Positions 54,038-64,000 of a stretch of DNA of 64,000 nt are shown piece by piece. Numbering within the stretch: position 1 is the first letter of the stretch; every line of letters begins with the position of its first letter. Origin of the DNA: Pyrenophora tritici-repentis (Eukaryota > Ascomycota > Dothideomycetes > Pleosporales > Pleosporaceae); NCBI RefSeq assembly GCF_003171515.1, contig NC_089390.1, forward strand, positions 5,270,001 through 5,334,000. Direction: 5' to 3'. The notes beneath the pieces are model-generated. The model did not search any database. It saw only the letters and a list, made by a program, of their open reading frames with translations, and was not told the DNA's origin. The position numbers and the translations under genes were made by a program.

Positions 54038-54624
54038 AGGGTGTGTTGCGCTCTAGTAGGAGAGGGGGAGACTAGGCTCATCTGCAAGCCAATGCGTGGG
54101 AGTACACACCATCTTGATGGCGTATGATAGATTGAAGCAAAACTCAGGAATTATCAGCAGTCCAATGTGAGCTCGGTGATCAGATGCTGCGAACAATGAA
54201 TGTGGTGCGCGCAGACCCTGGCGTTAAGTGCTAGGAAGCCCTTGCCGTTCCACACTTCCCCACCAAAACTTGCTTAACAACACAACATGCCATGACAACA
54301 GTCAGCGCTATCTGAGTAACACGGTCATGCCGGCCCAAGATAACAAAGGCGAAGCAGTTCGCAACCCTTACTCTTACCGGCTGTGGGCTATCGATTGAGA
54401 GCTCTACTGCCTTGCATCTCCGCGCCTTCCCCGCATACAAGAGGTGGTACCACCATATATATTACCAATTCCCGCCTGACAAAACATTCACGTCAACGTA
54501 ATCATTTGTGTGGGCTCTTTTGGCGTACTCGGCAAACTTGTCGGCGACTCTGCGCGCCATCGTGTGCTGGCGTATTAGGCAGGGACTACACTATTAAAAG
54601 ACCGCCAACTAGCTATACACCAGC
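54038..54624. promoter_or_regulatory. Upstream region of the Iks1-like kinase gene
   Basis: About 590 bp. A tatatatta stretch near 54456-54464 might act as a core promoter. No other feature. Confidence 0.3.
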
Positions 54625-56766
54625 ATGTCGCTCATACCTTATGCGCCGGCTGAGTCGCGCGAGATTGTGCTGTAAGTATCTAGAAATAGGCCGCGACCCA
54701 GGAAAAACGTCAAGCTGACCTAGGGTTACAGACGTCACGGTTCTGCAGTAGTCGTCTTTGATCAACGCTCCAAACAGCTCTCTCTCCGCGATGCTTCCCG
54801 CACGACTGAAATCGGCTCTACGTCGTGCCCCTATTGCCACCGAGCCTACCGCGAACCGTCGCCACGCGGCGAAGACAACAGCGACGAGCATGAACATACT
54901 GCGCAGACAGTACCCACCGACAATGGCTTCGTGAATCCCGCCTACTTTCAGATGCTCCGGAGGAGTCAACCTGGGTCGAGAGAAGGATCACGACCGTCAT
55001 CACCACATAAACAACTAGCACCTGCGCCAATGCGTATGAACAGCTTCAACACACCAGAAGGAACGGAGTTTGTCGGTAGTACGCCTGCTCAACCCGCTAA
55101 GGGCCATGGTATATCAGCCAGGGCCTTCAGTCCTAACTACTTCAAAGACTTTTTCATAGAGGAGCGCGAATTAGGAAGAGGAGGCAAGGGTGTTGTGCTT
55201 TTGGTGCAGCACGTCTTGGATGGCGTACACCTCGGCAAGTTCGCGTGCAAGCGAGTACCGGTGGGCGACGACCACGAATGGCTGGAGAAGGTATTGATCG
55301 AAGTCCAACTCCTCCAGACCTTATCGCACCAGAACCTGGTATCATATCGTCACGTATGGCTGGAGGACTTTCAAATATCCAGCTTTGGACCCAGTGTGCC
55401 ATGCGCGTTCATACTGCAACAGTACTGCAACGGGGGAGATCTTCACAACTACATTCTCGGTACTACCAAAACGTCTGTCACCAAGGAACAGATGAAGGAG
55501 CGACTCAGAAGGAGATCAAAGGGCCAGATGGAGGACCCAGGCGACATGCATAGCCCACGCCGTATGCACTTTGAGGAAATTATATCCTTCTTCAAGGATA
55601 TCACGTCTGGTCTGAGTCATCTCCATGCGAACGGTTACATCCATCGAGACCTTAAGCCTAGCAATTGTTTACTTCATCACACAGGCCATAAGGTCAGGGT
55701 TCTGGTCAGCGATTTCGGCGAAGTGCAGTCGGCGAGCTCGGCAAGAAACTCAACAGGAGCCACTGGAACCATATCATACTGTGCTCCTGAGGTACTACGT
55801 CAGGAGCGACCAGGTGGTGCGTTTGGCAACTTTACGACAAAGTCGGACATTTTCTCGCTCGGCATGATTGTTTACTTTATGTGTTTCGCGAGACTGCCGT
55901 ATCGGAATGCTGATGGTGTTGACGAGGATAGTGAGGACCTGGATCAGCTCAGGGAGGAAATCTCGGCCTGGGCTGGTATCGATGACGAACAACGCATACG
56001 CTCTGATTTGCCTGAGCAGCTCTATAGATCACTCAAACGCCTGCTCGCTCTCAATCCTGAGGAGCGTCCTGGTGCTGAGGAGATTCTGCATGTGCTCAAG
56101 TCGCCATTGGTGTTTGACGAGTACAATGCATATGCGAGTCCACCTGGTCTCAATGAATTTAGTCCACGCATATCACGAGCAGACACACCCAGCCCAGCAC
56201 CGACACAAGTCAACAAAAAGCGCTCTTCGGTCAACTATGCACGTCCTGGTCAATCTAAACTCAGCGCAACCGTCATGGACCGTTCGCCTAGTCCGCCACA
56301 TCCAGAAGTGATGAGGAGAGAGTCTTCCGAAGATGGAGCAGTCATCTTGAGAAGGAAGATGGAGTTCCCGCCTCCATCGCCTGCGCCTAGAACACCGTCA
56401 CCCCAACGTCTGATGTTACCTCCGCCGCCGCCGCCAAGCGCCTTTTCGATCCTGTATAGGGCTGTGAAGAACCCGGTGACGACCAGCGCAATCAAAGTAA
56501 TCCTCTTTTGCGCAAAAGCATTCAGTCTGCTCTCCCCTTGCCAGCCATTTGTGCCGGATGCTCGCGTTCTATATCCATTGCTCTGTTTGGCATCTGTCGA
56601 TTTCGTACATCTTAGCTTTGACATTGGAATCATGGGAAGTCGTTTCCGCCTAGGTGGCCTGGCCGGCTCCATGGCGCTTCTATTTGTGCATGCAATAGTG
56701 GTGGGCCTCACGCTGAGATGGGATCAATTGTGCTCGAGGAGAGGGGTGACGTGGGATGGCATATAA
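54625..56766 (+). CDS. IKS1: Iks1-like protein kinase with C-terminal hydrophobic segments
   Basis: Two exons (54625-54671 and 54732-56766; 60-bp intron) give 693 residues. The N-terminus has a CPYCHRAY pair that might be half a zinc site. The kinase domain spans about 170-485: glycine loop LGRGGKGVV, VAIK-type Lys in FACKRV, HRDLKPSN, DFG in VSDFGEVQ and CAPEVL are all intact, so it should be active. A Ser/Pro-rich linker follows. About 100 C-terminal residues contain hydrophobic stretches (AIKVILFCAKAFSLLSPC, LYPLLCLASVDFVHL, LAGSMALLFVHAIVVGLTL) that look like membrane segments. The overall plan matches fungal Iks1, whose cellular role is poorly known. Substrates cannot be inferred. Confidence 0.86.
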
Positions 56767-57234
56767 ACACGGGGCTCATTTGCATTAAACAGCGTGACGC
56801 GGCGCATTCGGAGTGCTGGGCACGGGCTTGTTTTCGAGATACCTTTGGGGCGTGACAGCGCGAGGTAAAAGCAACAATTACCATAGCAGAATACAAGCTA
56901 AACTATATTTTACGCGTCTTGCATGACCCCACCGACAAAGCCAGACTTTGGAGGGGGCTGGAAGCTGAGTGATAATGATTGGTGGGTGGGGTCAGGGCGC
57001 GTTAGCTTTGTTTTGGTAAACACGCACCCGCATCATCTTCATCTTAAACAACACTGCATTGCACTTTCCACCACAACGCGCTCCAAGTCCTTTGATTGTA
57101 CTTGGATTGGCTTTTGTTCCCATGCAGTAATTTTGTTTCGGTAGTCTTTACGGAGCATCTTTTCTATACCCTATACTCGTATACACGACGCGATAATCGC
57201 CGACACAGCTGCCGCAGCAGCCTCACAATTGAAA
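56767..57234. promoter_or_regulatory. Upstream region of the spindle pole body gene
   Basis: About 470 bp between two plus-strand genes. No distinct motif is seen. Confidence 0.3.
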
Positions 57235-60200
57235 ATGCAGTCGTCTCCTCCCACCAGTGATGGGAAGGCGCGCGCCATTCGGGAACTATCACGCAGTCTG
57301 AGCCATAGCCCAAGGAATATCACATCACCATCGCCACCACGGAGCGATTCCAATCCTACCCAAATAGGCTTGGACACACATTCAGACTCTGACTTCTTTA
57401 ACGATCCGGATGTGCTCATGTCAACACAGCAAAACGTGGCTGAATTCACAGACACGCTTCCACAATATCGAGGCATTCGCTCAACGGCCAAGAAAATGAA
57501 TCGCTGGGCGGGGTTCCAACCAGAGCAGGTGCAACCCGACACATCCATGGTAAACAAGGAGTTCGGCGACTTTGACCACAGCATATCGGATGAGGAAAGC
57601 ATGTCCATCGAACAGGCTCGTGGAAACCGTAGCAACCGCAGCACCCCCAACAAAGTCAGCTCTCAATTTGACAGTCTATACAACATGACGCCACCCACCA
57701 ACCGTTCGCGCAAGTCGCTGCCAGCAGATACTGGAAGTCTGCGACGCGACGCGGCAATCCGACGCGCCTCGCGCAACGACTTCGACGCCGCATCACCGCG
57801 CCCCGCCAGCAAGCGCAACTCCCCAGCCATGCACGGAAAGGGTGATCGCAGCCGCACTTCGCTTTCTCAGTTACATGCAAAGCTGTCGGAAGATGAGTCA
57901 TCGTTCATGGACCAGCGCCCGCCGACATTGACCATGGACTCGACCAAGAACACACGCTGGGGTAACAGGAGCCGGCAGACTTCCCTCCAGACTGATGGCC
58001 ATGTCGACGCGCCGTCATACGCGAAGGCTACACCTCGTTCAAGGCCAGCCACAGCCCAGAACGCAACCGCGCAATCTTTTATCCTGCCCGATCTTCCCAA
58101 TCTCACCGAATTGGTTTCCGGTGTATTCGGCGACGGCACTCCCGTCTTCTCCAGGACGTCCAAATCACGCTTCGCCCAGCCGCCATACGGTGGCCGCCGA
58201 CCATCGCACATTCCAATCAAGGATGTCCCCACTCCCGACGAAGAAAAGGCCATCTACTCTGCACTTCAGCAGCTCCAGGAGAAGGTTGCACAAATGGAAC
58301 AGGAACGTGCGGAGCAAGAGAAGAAGATTGAAGAGCAGGATTTGGAGTTGATTGAGCTGAGAGCGACAGCGCAAGCTCATGAGAAGTTGCGCCGCAGTGA
58401 CAGCGCACAAGACTCGGACGCCACCGCTAAGAGTGGCTGGAAGGTCGAGAAGACGCGTAAGTTGTCCAACAAGGTTGATTCTGATTGTTACTAATAAAAC
58501 AGGCACTGACGCTACATTACAAACCCTCCGAACGAAACTCGATCGCGCCGACCGCAAGTCTGCTGTACTGGAAATCGAGAAGAAGCGCCTAAGCACTGAG
58601 CGGGACAACCTGGCCGCCCAGCTTCGGATTGCCTTCCAAACTTGTGAGGAAGTGAAGAGCGAGAGGACTGCCTTGAGCAACGAGAACGAGGAACTCCGCG
58701 ACGAGATTGAGACTCTTCGCGCAGAGAACGAGTCGCTTCGTGAGCAGCTCGAGCAGGATCAGTCCCAACACCGCCAAGAGATACGCGTCCAACAAGACGA
58801 GAACACCCAGCAGCTCACTCGTAAGGATTTTGAACTGCAACAGGCGCGTCAAGATCAGGCTCAGTACGCTCGTTTGAAGTCTGAACACGATTTGCTCAGG
58901 GCTCAAATCGCAGAGCTGAAGGCAAAGCGTGAGGTGGATGTCAAACGCTGGTCCAAGAAAGAGGCTACTCTGCGTGCCCAGGTTGATCGACGCGATGACA
59001 CCATCCAAGGGTTCAGAGAACGATATCAGAACAAGGCAAGCGAGGCTATGCTCCAAGACAATGAGAACCTCCGCAACGAGCTTCAAGAGCTTCAGGCACA
59101 GCTAGACGCAGACAGCCAGGAATGGGCAGAGAAGGAGGCTGAATTACAGCGAAAGATCCGAAAGGGTGATGTTCGAAAGGCTCGGGACGTGAACGACCGC
59201 AATTTCGATGATACCACTGCACCTACTACTAGGAGTACAGTGACAGAACGCGTCTTCGAAGAGCCTCTACAACGCAGGCCAAGCTATCGCCGAGAGGATA
59301 CCCGCACGCGCACTAGGAACCCCGTCCAGCAAGAGGTCCGTAACAGCAGGGCTGCGAATGCATCCAACCAGGAGAGCCGCGTGGAGGAAAGCCCCCGAAA
59401 GTCATACACTGGTCATTCGAGGTTTTCTCAACGAAGTGTCTCTGCGCCTATTAAAGCTGACAAGCACGCTACTGCGGAGACTGAGGTAGAGTCCACGACC
59501 GATCTGTCTCTCGCGCCTCGTTCAACTATTCGCATTTCCCGCAATCCTTCTAGGCAGACAACAACCAACATTCAGCCCCCCGAGGATCTCGATATCACCG
59601 AGCTGAGCTACATCAAGAAGGATGACATTGCCCGACTTCGACGTAGTCTGGAGGAGGAGCGAGCTGCTCGTCTTCGCGCAACATCTGCTCAAGCAGATGA
59701 GCCCATTCGTGACGATACCATTCGATCTCAACGCCAGGCCCGGGAAGATACAGTTCGGTCAGTTGCTTCCGCCAAGAGCGAACGCCGACCTTCTCTTGTA
59801 CGCAAGTCGTCGCTCAAGGACACTACACAGCGCACCAATGCCACCCAATTCGAGGAAGACACTGGTAACATGTCGAACCTTGACGCGGACACGGAGGCTA
59901 CTCAAACAAAGCAGTCTGGTATCGACGCATCGAGCATGAGCAACACAGGTCGGAGACGGCGCAGTGCCCCTACTGAGATGACGTCTGCATTCATCGTCCC
60001 CGATATCAAGCTCAACTCTGCCAAGTCGCCTACTACGGCTACTTCATGCAAGCCAATCAGCAAGGACCACGACAATGTGAACTGCACTGTCTGCCGCCGT
60101 GAAGGCTACACCACATCCACCGAGCCATTGCGTGTTCCCAAGCTCGTTCGAGTATCCGTGCGCACGGCAGACGACGTAGACGCTACTCTCCGCCCAGCCC

Positions 60201-60766
60201 AATCACCCAAGGAGGCCCTGGCCCTTGTAGTGAAGGAGCTCAAAGATGAGCGTGTCCACCTGCACACCGAGCTCGCCGTCCACCGTGCCATGCTCGAACA
60301 CCACGATCCCAGTCTTGGCGACCGCCGCCGCCGCGAACTCAACGCTGCCATCCAAGATATGCTCCGTAGAATCGAACTACTCGACCGCCAAATCTACCGC
60401 CTCTACGATGTCCTCGAGGGCCAGCAGGTCGACGATATGACTGAGCAGGATATCGAAGACATCACCGAGCAGATCCGTGCCGAGGAACAAGAAGAAGTTG
60501 AAGCCAAGACGCAGCAGCAGCAACCTGAGAAGAAAGCAGCGAAAAAGGTCACTATTCGCAGCTTTGTAGATGAAGACGATCATAGTGTTGAAGTTGTGCG
60601 TAGGACGTCTACAAGCCAACAGGATAAGAACCACGGTCTTGTTCATCATGATGATGATGATGATGAGGACGACGAGGATTTGCCATGGGAGGGGTTTGAG
60701 GATGATGATTTGGAGGGCGATGTTAGCTTTAATGCGCTCGCCGGTTGGAAGTTGAGTGCTCGTTGA
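57235..60766 (+). CDS. Spindle pole body coiled-coil protein, Ppc89/Cep57-like
   Basis: Two exons (57235-58456 and 58503-60766; 46-bp intron) give 1161 residues. The first 330 residues are polar and disordered. A coiled coil spans about 340-660 (LQQLQEKVAQMEQERAEQEKK, then TLRTKLDRADRKSAVLEIEKKRL). A second polar part follows, then HDNVNCTVCRREG and a C-terminal helical domain (PKEALALVVKELKDERVHLHTELAVHRAMLEHHDPSLGD, RRELNAAIQDMLRRIELLDRQIYRLYDVLEG). That C-terminal domain resembles the Cep57 microtubule-binding domain, and the long coil resembles the centrosome localisation domain of S. pombe Ppc89, an essential spindle pole body scaffold. The tail is very acidic, with an (HDD)-type Asp run. 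The ATG at 57235 is chosen because the preceding in-frame codons lack an ATG. Confidence 0.85.
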
Positions 60767-61768
60767 TGTGCTCCTTCTTTCTCTGGGTGTCGGTTTGAAT
60801 AAATTGTGCAGGGATGGAAAGCGCGGGTCGCGAATGTTTCAATACGGTGTTTTGAGGACTTGGGGGGTTTTCGTTTTGGATAACGGAATGGGTTTGTATT
60901 GCATTGTTATGCATATTGGGTATTGGGTATCGATCAGTTCAGGCGTCTTTTTCTTTTTTCTTTCTTGCTCCCTCCCCATCCATGCCCCTCTGGGTTGTTT
61001 TTGTCTGTTTGTGTGTGTATATGGGTTTTTACCATTTCTTTCGTTGTATTTCCTTTCCTTTCCTTTCTTCCTCTCACATCAGCTCGACTCTACTACAACA
61101 CCGATCGATCGCCTTGTTCTTACTCATAGTCTTGAGCTCCTTCTTAGCATATTCTCGCCTTACACTTTGGCTTTGAGTACTTGGACTCACCTTTTCTTGC
61201 TCGAACTCCTTCTTGGGGGGTTCTTGAGCGAGAGGTTTGAGTTGGTCTCGCTAGGTGGTGGGTTTGAGGCGTGCTTTGGGTAGCGGGGGTTGTGGATGGG
61301 GATGGGGATGGTTGGATGAGGCAGTTGGGTAAGATGAGATGAGATGAGATAAATAAAAGGATATGTTCAAGGCTGGTATTCTGATAATGTGAGCATGTGA
61401 CGATAAGATTGTGATCGTGATTATCATTGTGCTTAAATGCTGATATGACCTGATACACTTCCGTGTATGAAATTGTGCGACTTGTGGCAATTAATTTGTA
61501 ATAAGATCAAAGGGTATTCGAGGGTATCCAAAGTCGCATCAGCCTTTTACCTCATGGCCATACTAATGTGACGGAATGATACAGTACACTGAGTTGTAGA
61601 GGATGTACAATCAAATTTCCTTGATTGGCTAGGCTACATATTAGACTATTTTATGCTCAGTCATCTACTAAATGAGATACACGCAGCTACGTCGAGACGT
61701 CCATCTCAAGCAGAGTATCATCTCGAGAACTACAGCTCGCCACCACTATCCATCACTAAATCCCCCAC
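60767..61768. other. Intergenic, 3' ends of convergent genes
   Basis: About 1.0 kb between convergent genes. It has a pyrimidine-rich tract at about 60940-61080 and a GATGA/GAGAT short tandem repeat near 61335-61352. No gene is supported. Confidence 0.4.
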
Positions 61769-63431
61769 CTACGCACCCCCATGACTCTCCGGCGTAAAAT
61801 CCGTCTCCGTCAAATCCCGACTCCCCTGCACCACAAAATCATGTTCCTTCGTCAGCCCATCCAAGAACTCATCCCCAACATTCAAATGATCCTTCAAAAT
61901 CTGCCTAGGCGTAATCCCCAACCACTGATTGACACTAATATCACTATACTGGCTACTCTGCAGCACCTCGAGGTACACCAACGTATCATTCCCCGTGTTC
62001 TCCAGATAATGCGCGTTAGGCACAGGAACGTAGCCGACGTCGCCGGCGGAGAAGTCGAACGTGCGGGATGCGGCGGGGGCTTCGTACACGGTGAGACGTG
62101 CGGAACCAGAGAGGAAATAGGACCACTCGTCTGATGTGGTGTGCCAGTGGAGTTCGCGCATGGCGCCTGGTTCGACTGTTATGAGGGCTGCGGAGAAAGT
62201 GCTGGCGATGGGGAAAGTAGATGGGTCTAGGATTTTTATAGTGCCGCCTGGTACGCGGACGGGGGCTTGTTGGCTCCAGTGATAGGTATACGCGCCTTCC
62301 TTTGGTATGGCGCCCGCGGGGCCCGTGACGTTTTGCTCGCTGATGTTCTTGGGTGCGGGCGTGCCGGGGAAGATCCAGAGTTGTTGTTGCGGGATGTTTG
62401 AGAGGGCGGCGGTGCTGGTGCGGAAGTTTTTGGCGAGCACAGAGGTTGGGTTGCGGAGCATGAGTTCGGAGAGGAGGAATGTGTTTTCTTCGCTGAAGGA
62501 GCCGTCGTTGAAGATGAGGAGGAATTCACAGCCGTTTTCGAAGGCTTGGATTGAATGTGGGATTCCGGGTGGGAAGAACCATACGTCGCCGGCTTGGACG
62601 TCGTCGACGAAGGTTTGGCCAGCTTCGTTCATTGAGGCAATGCGGACACTGCCGTTCAGCCTGGTTGATGTGTTAGTTTGGTGGAAGAGGCTTTGAGTTG
62701 TTGTGGATCATACATGTAGGCCCACTCGCCCTGCTTGTGCCAGTGGAGTTCTCGGTAAGCGTTCGGACTGAGTCGCATATTTGTTCCAGCCATTGCGACA
62801 GATGAGGGTAGCTGGTCGGTGTTTTGTGATCGGGCCCAACCTGCTCCTGCAAGACCATGACGGTTGTGGCTCAATCCGAATGGCCACTTTGCGTTGCTGA
62901 CCTCGCCCATGTCGGATGGTGGTGGAGCATAGATATCGCTATTGAGACGATCATATGCCGGGGTACTGGTAAATATTAGCAAAGCAATTCTAATTATCGT
63001 CTCTCTCGAGAAGCTTGCCGTGGCCCAGGTTCGGTAGGTCCCGTTGTGCCTCCACGAATCGGCTGTGGGTTCTCCACATTGCTGAGATCAATGTAGAGGC
63101 CAAGTTTTGGGTCTTCAGACTGTCCCGGTGCGATCTCAAACTCGTCAGGTGGTATGACTGTTGATTCAGTTGTGACTAAGTTCGAGGGATTGTAGCCAAG
63201 CAACTGTTCTGTACCACGCAACGAGCCCGATGCCCTAGAGGGCAGTGGCATGTTGAGAACTTGTGACGGATCGACAGGACCTGGTACTGAACCACTGCCA
63301 GAATCAGATCCAGAGCTAGATCCAGAACTAGAGCCACTACCAGTGTCAGAACTGGTAGACCCTTGGGGTCTAGGGAGGCCGTAGACCTGGCCTGCTAGGG
63401 AGTAGAACAATGCGGCTGTTGAGTATCGCAT
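61769..63431 (-). CDS. Secreted bicupin, probable oxalate decarboxylase
   Basis: Three exons (63431-63019, 62965-62714, 62660-61769) give 518 residues in one frame. The N-terminus is a signal peptide (MRYSTAALFYSLAGQVYG) followed by a Ser/Gly/Asp repeat linker. Cupin 1 has HWHKQGEWAYMLNG with a downstream PPGIPHS; cupin 2 has HWHTTSDEWSYFLSG with VPNAHYLEN. Both keep the His, Glu and His expected to bind manganese. The lid-like SEENTFLLSE resembles the SENST loop that favours decarboxylase over oxidase activity in bacterial OxdC. The predicted reaction is oxalate to formate and CO2. The first intron is GC-AG (63018-62966, gcaagc...accag) and the second is GT-AG. Substrate specificity is inferred. 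Confidence 0.9.
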
Positions 63432-64000
63432 CTTGAATGACAATTTGGTGCTGTGGTACCACGTCGATGTACAATCCGACAAAACCTAACGAAACCGAAG
63501 CTCTTATACAGATCTAGGTGACGTCGACAAACAATACCTCACGTTTCTACCGACCACATCGGCCGAAGCTACGTAACGTCGAGCCGACATCATGACTATC
63601 AAAAACAGTAAAGCGCCAGGTACAGCATCTTGGTTGGCGTGCGACGTCAACGAACTATCCTATAAGATGTTCCCTGATTGTTGCCATATTCGGATATAAG
63701 CGTTTATCCGTAGTCGGGGTCCAAAGTTACCGAGTGGAAGCAAGCGAACTGCCGGTCCAGTTAGGAAGCAAAGGATTTGCTATGACCGCGGAGAACGAGG
63801 CTAGCCACGATTCAATAGACGGGGTTCTGATTTGATCGGAGCCAGAACTGAGCCCATGACCTTGGTGCTCTTGGTATGCCAGTAGTGACCTCTGCATGTT
63901 CTCAATCTTGCATCACTACTAATTCGAGCATGCATGTGTAAGCAGATATATCATGCCATCAATGCAGCTTTCGCTATGTAAGCATCTTCAGTAGTACAGC
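63432..64000. promoter_or_regulatory. Upstream region of the bicupin gene, to the window end
   Basis: About 570 bp with the bicupin promoter. No further gene is visible before the window ends. Confidence 0.35.

Noticed and set aside
1..64000. CRISPR arrays, bacterial operons, tRNA or rRNA genes
   Set aside because: None was seen; the sequence is eukaryotic and no tRNA-like A/B box pair stood out, although a covariance-model scan was not possible.

Overview
The window is nuclear DNA of a filamentous ascomycete. Genes carry many 46-90 bp GT-AG introns with CTRAY/TACTAAC-type branch points. The gene set is ascomycete: Dbf4/nimO, Iks1, Rad6, Ubc8, Atg12, panB, kinesin-1 and a Ppc89/Cep57-type spindle pole body protein. 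Ty1/copia and DD34E DNA transposons are present. UstY-type (DUF3328) genes and the flavour of the proteins suggest Dothideomycetes, probably Pleosporales; that placement is inference.

Layout. 1-6.3 kb: the 3' end of a HECT E3 ligase gene, a Snf2-family ATPase and a small membrane protein. 6.6-11.0 kb: a compact accessory locus that looks like a ribosomally made, post-translationally modified peptide (RiPP, dikaritin-type) cluster. It holds a tiny three-exon secreted precursor with a Tyr-containing repeat and a Kex2 Lys-Arg site, two UstY-family genes (one with an in-frame TGA) and a 5' remnant of a UstQ-like tyrosinase. 11.1-13.5 kb: a multi-membrane-span gene with a MITE in an intron. 14.0-22.8 kb: a two-gene DD34E DNA transposon whose right end is split by an intact, very young copia retrotransposon. 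24-39.7 kb: housekeeping genes (UBC8, panB, DEAD-box helicase, two unknown genes, DBF4, ATG12) plus a solo LTR. 39.7-44.6 kb: gene-poor, with a second identical MITE. 44.6-63.4 kb: choline-sulfatase-like sulfatase, RAD6, kinesin-1, hexose-6-phosphate epimerase, IKS1-like kinase, spindle pole body protein and a secreted oxalate-decarboxylase-like bicupin.

The most interesting system is the RiPP locus. An automatic caller would probably miss its precursor or truncate it to an unspliced 50-codon frame. When spliced, the repeat EGLGY[S/N]Y[K/L]D is followed by FE..PV[E/D] twice, and each repeat unit carries its own phase-0 intron at the same codon. In the known dikaritin pathways (ustiloxin, phomopsin, asperipin) such precursors are matured by Kex2, UstYa/UstYb oxidases and, in ustiloxin, the tyrosinase UstQ. 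Here the tyrosinase is truncated and one UstY gene is interrupted, so the locus may be decaying or non-functional in this isolate.

Other items worth checking are coding micro-exons (3 and 8 nt in UBC8; 5 and 14 nt in kinesin-1), a GC-AG intron in the bicupin gene, and three identical 235-bp LTRs. There are also two identical 162-bp MITEs with 8-bp target duplications and a copia primer site matching the anticodon arm of initiator tRNA-Met. Exon coordinates were derived by hand from splice signals and reading-frame arithmetic; there is no transcript support.
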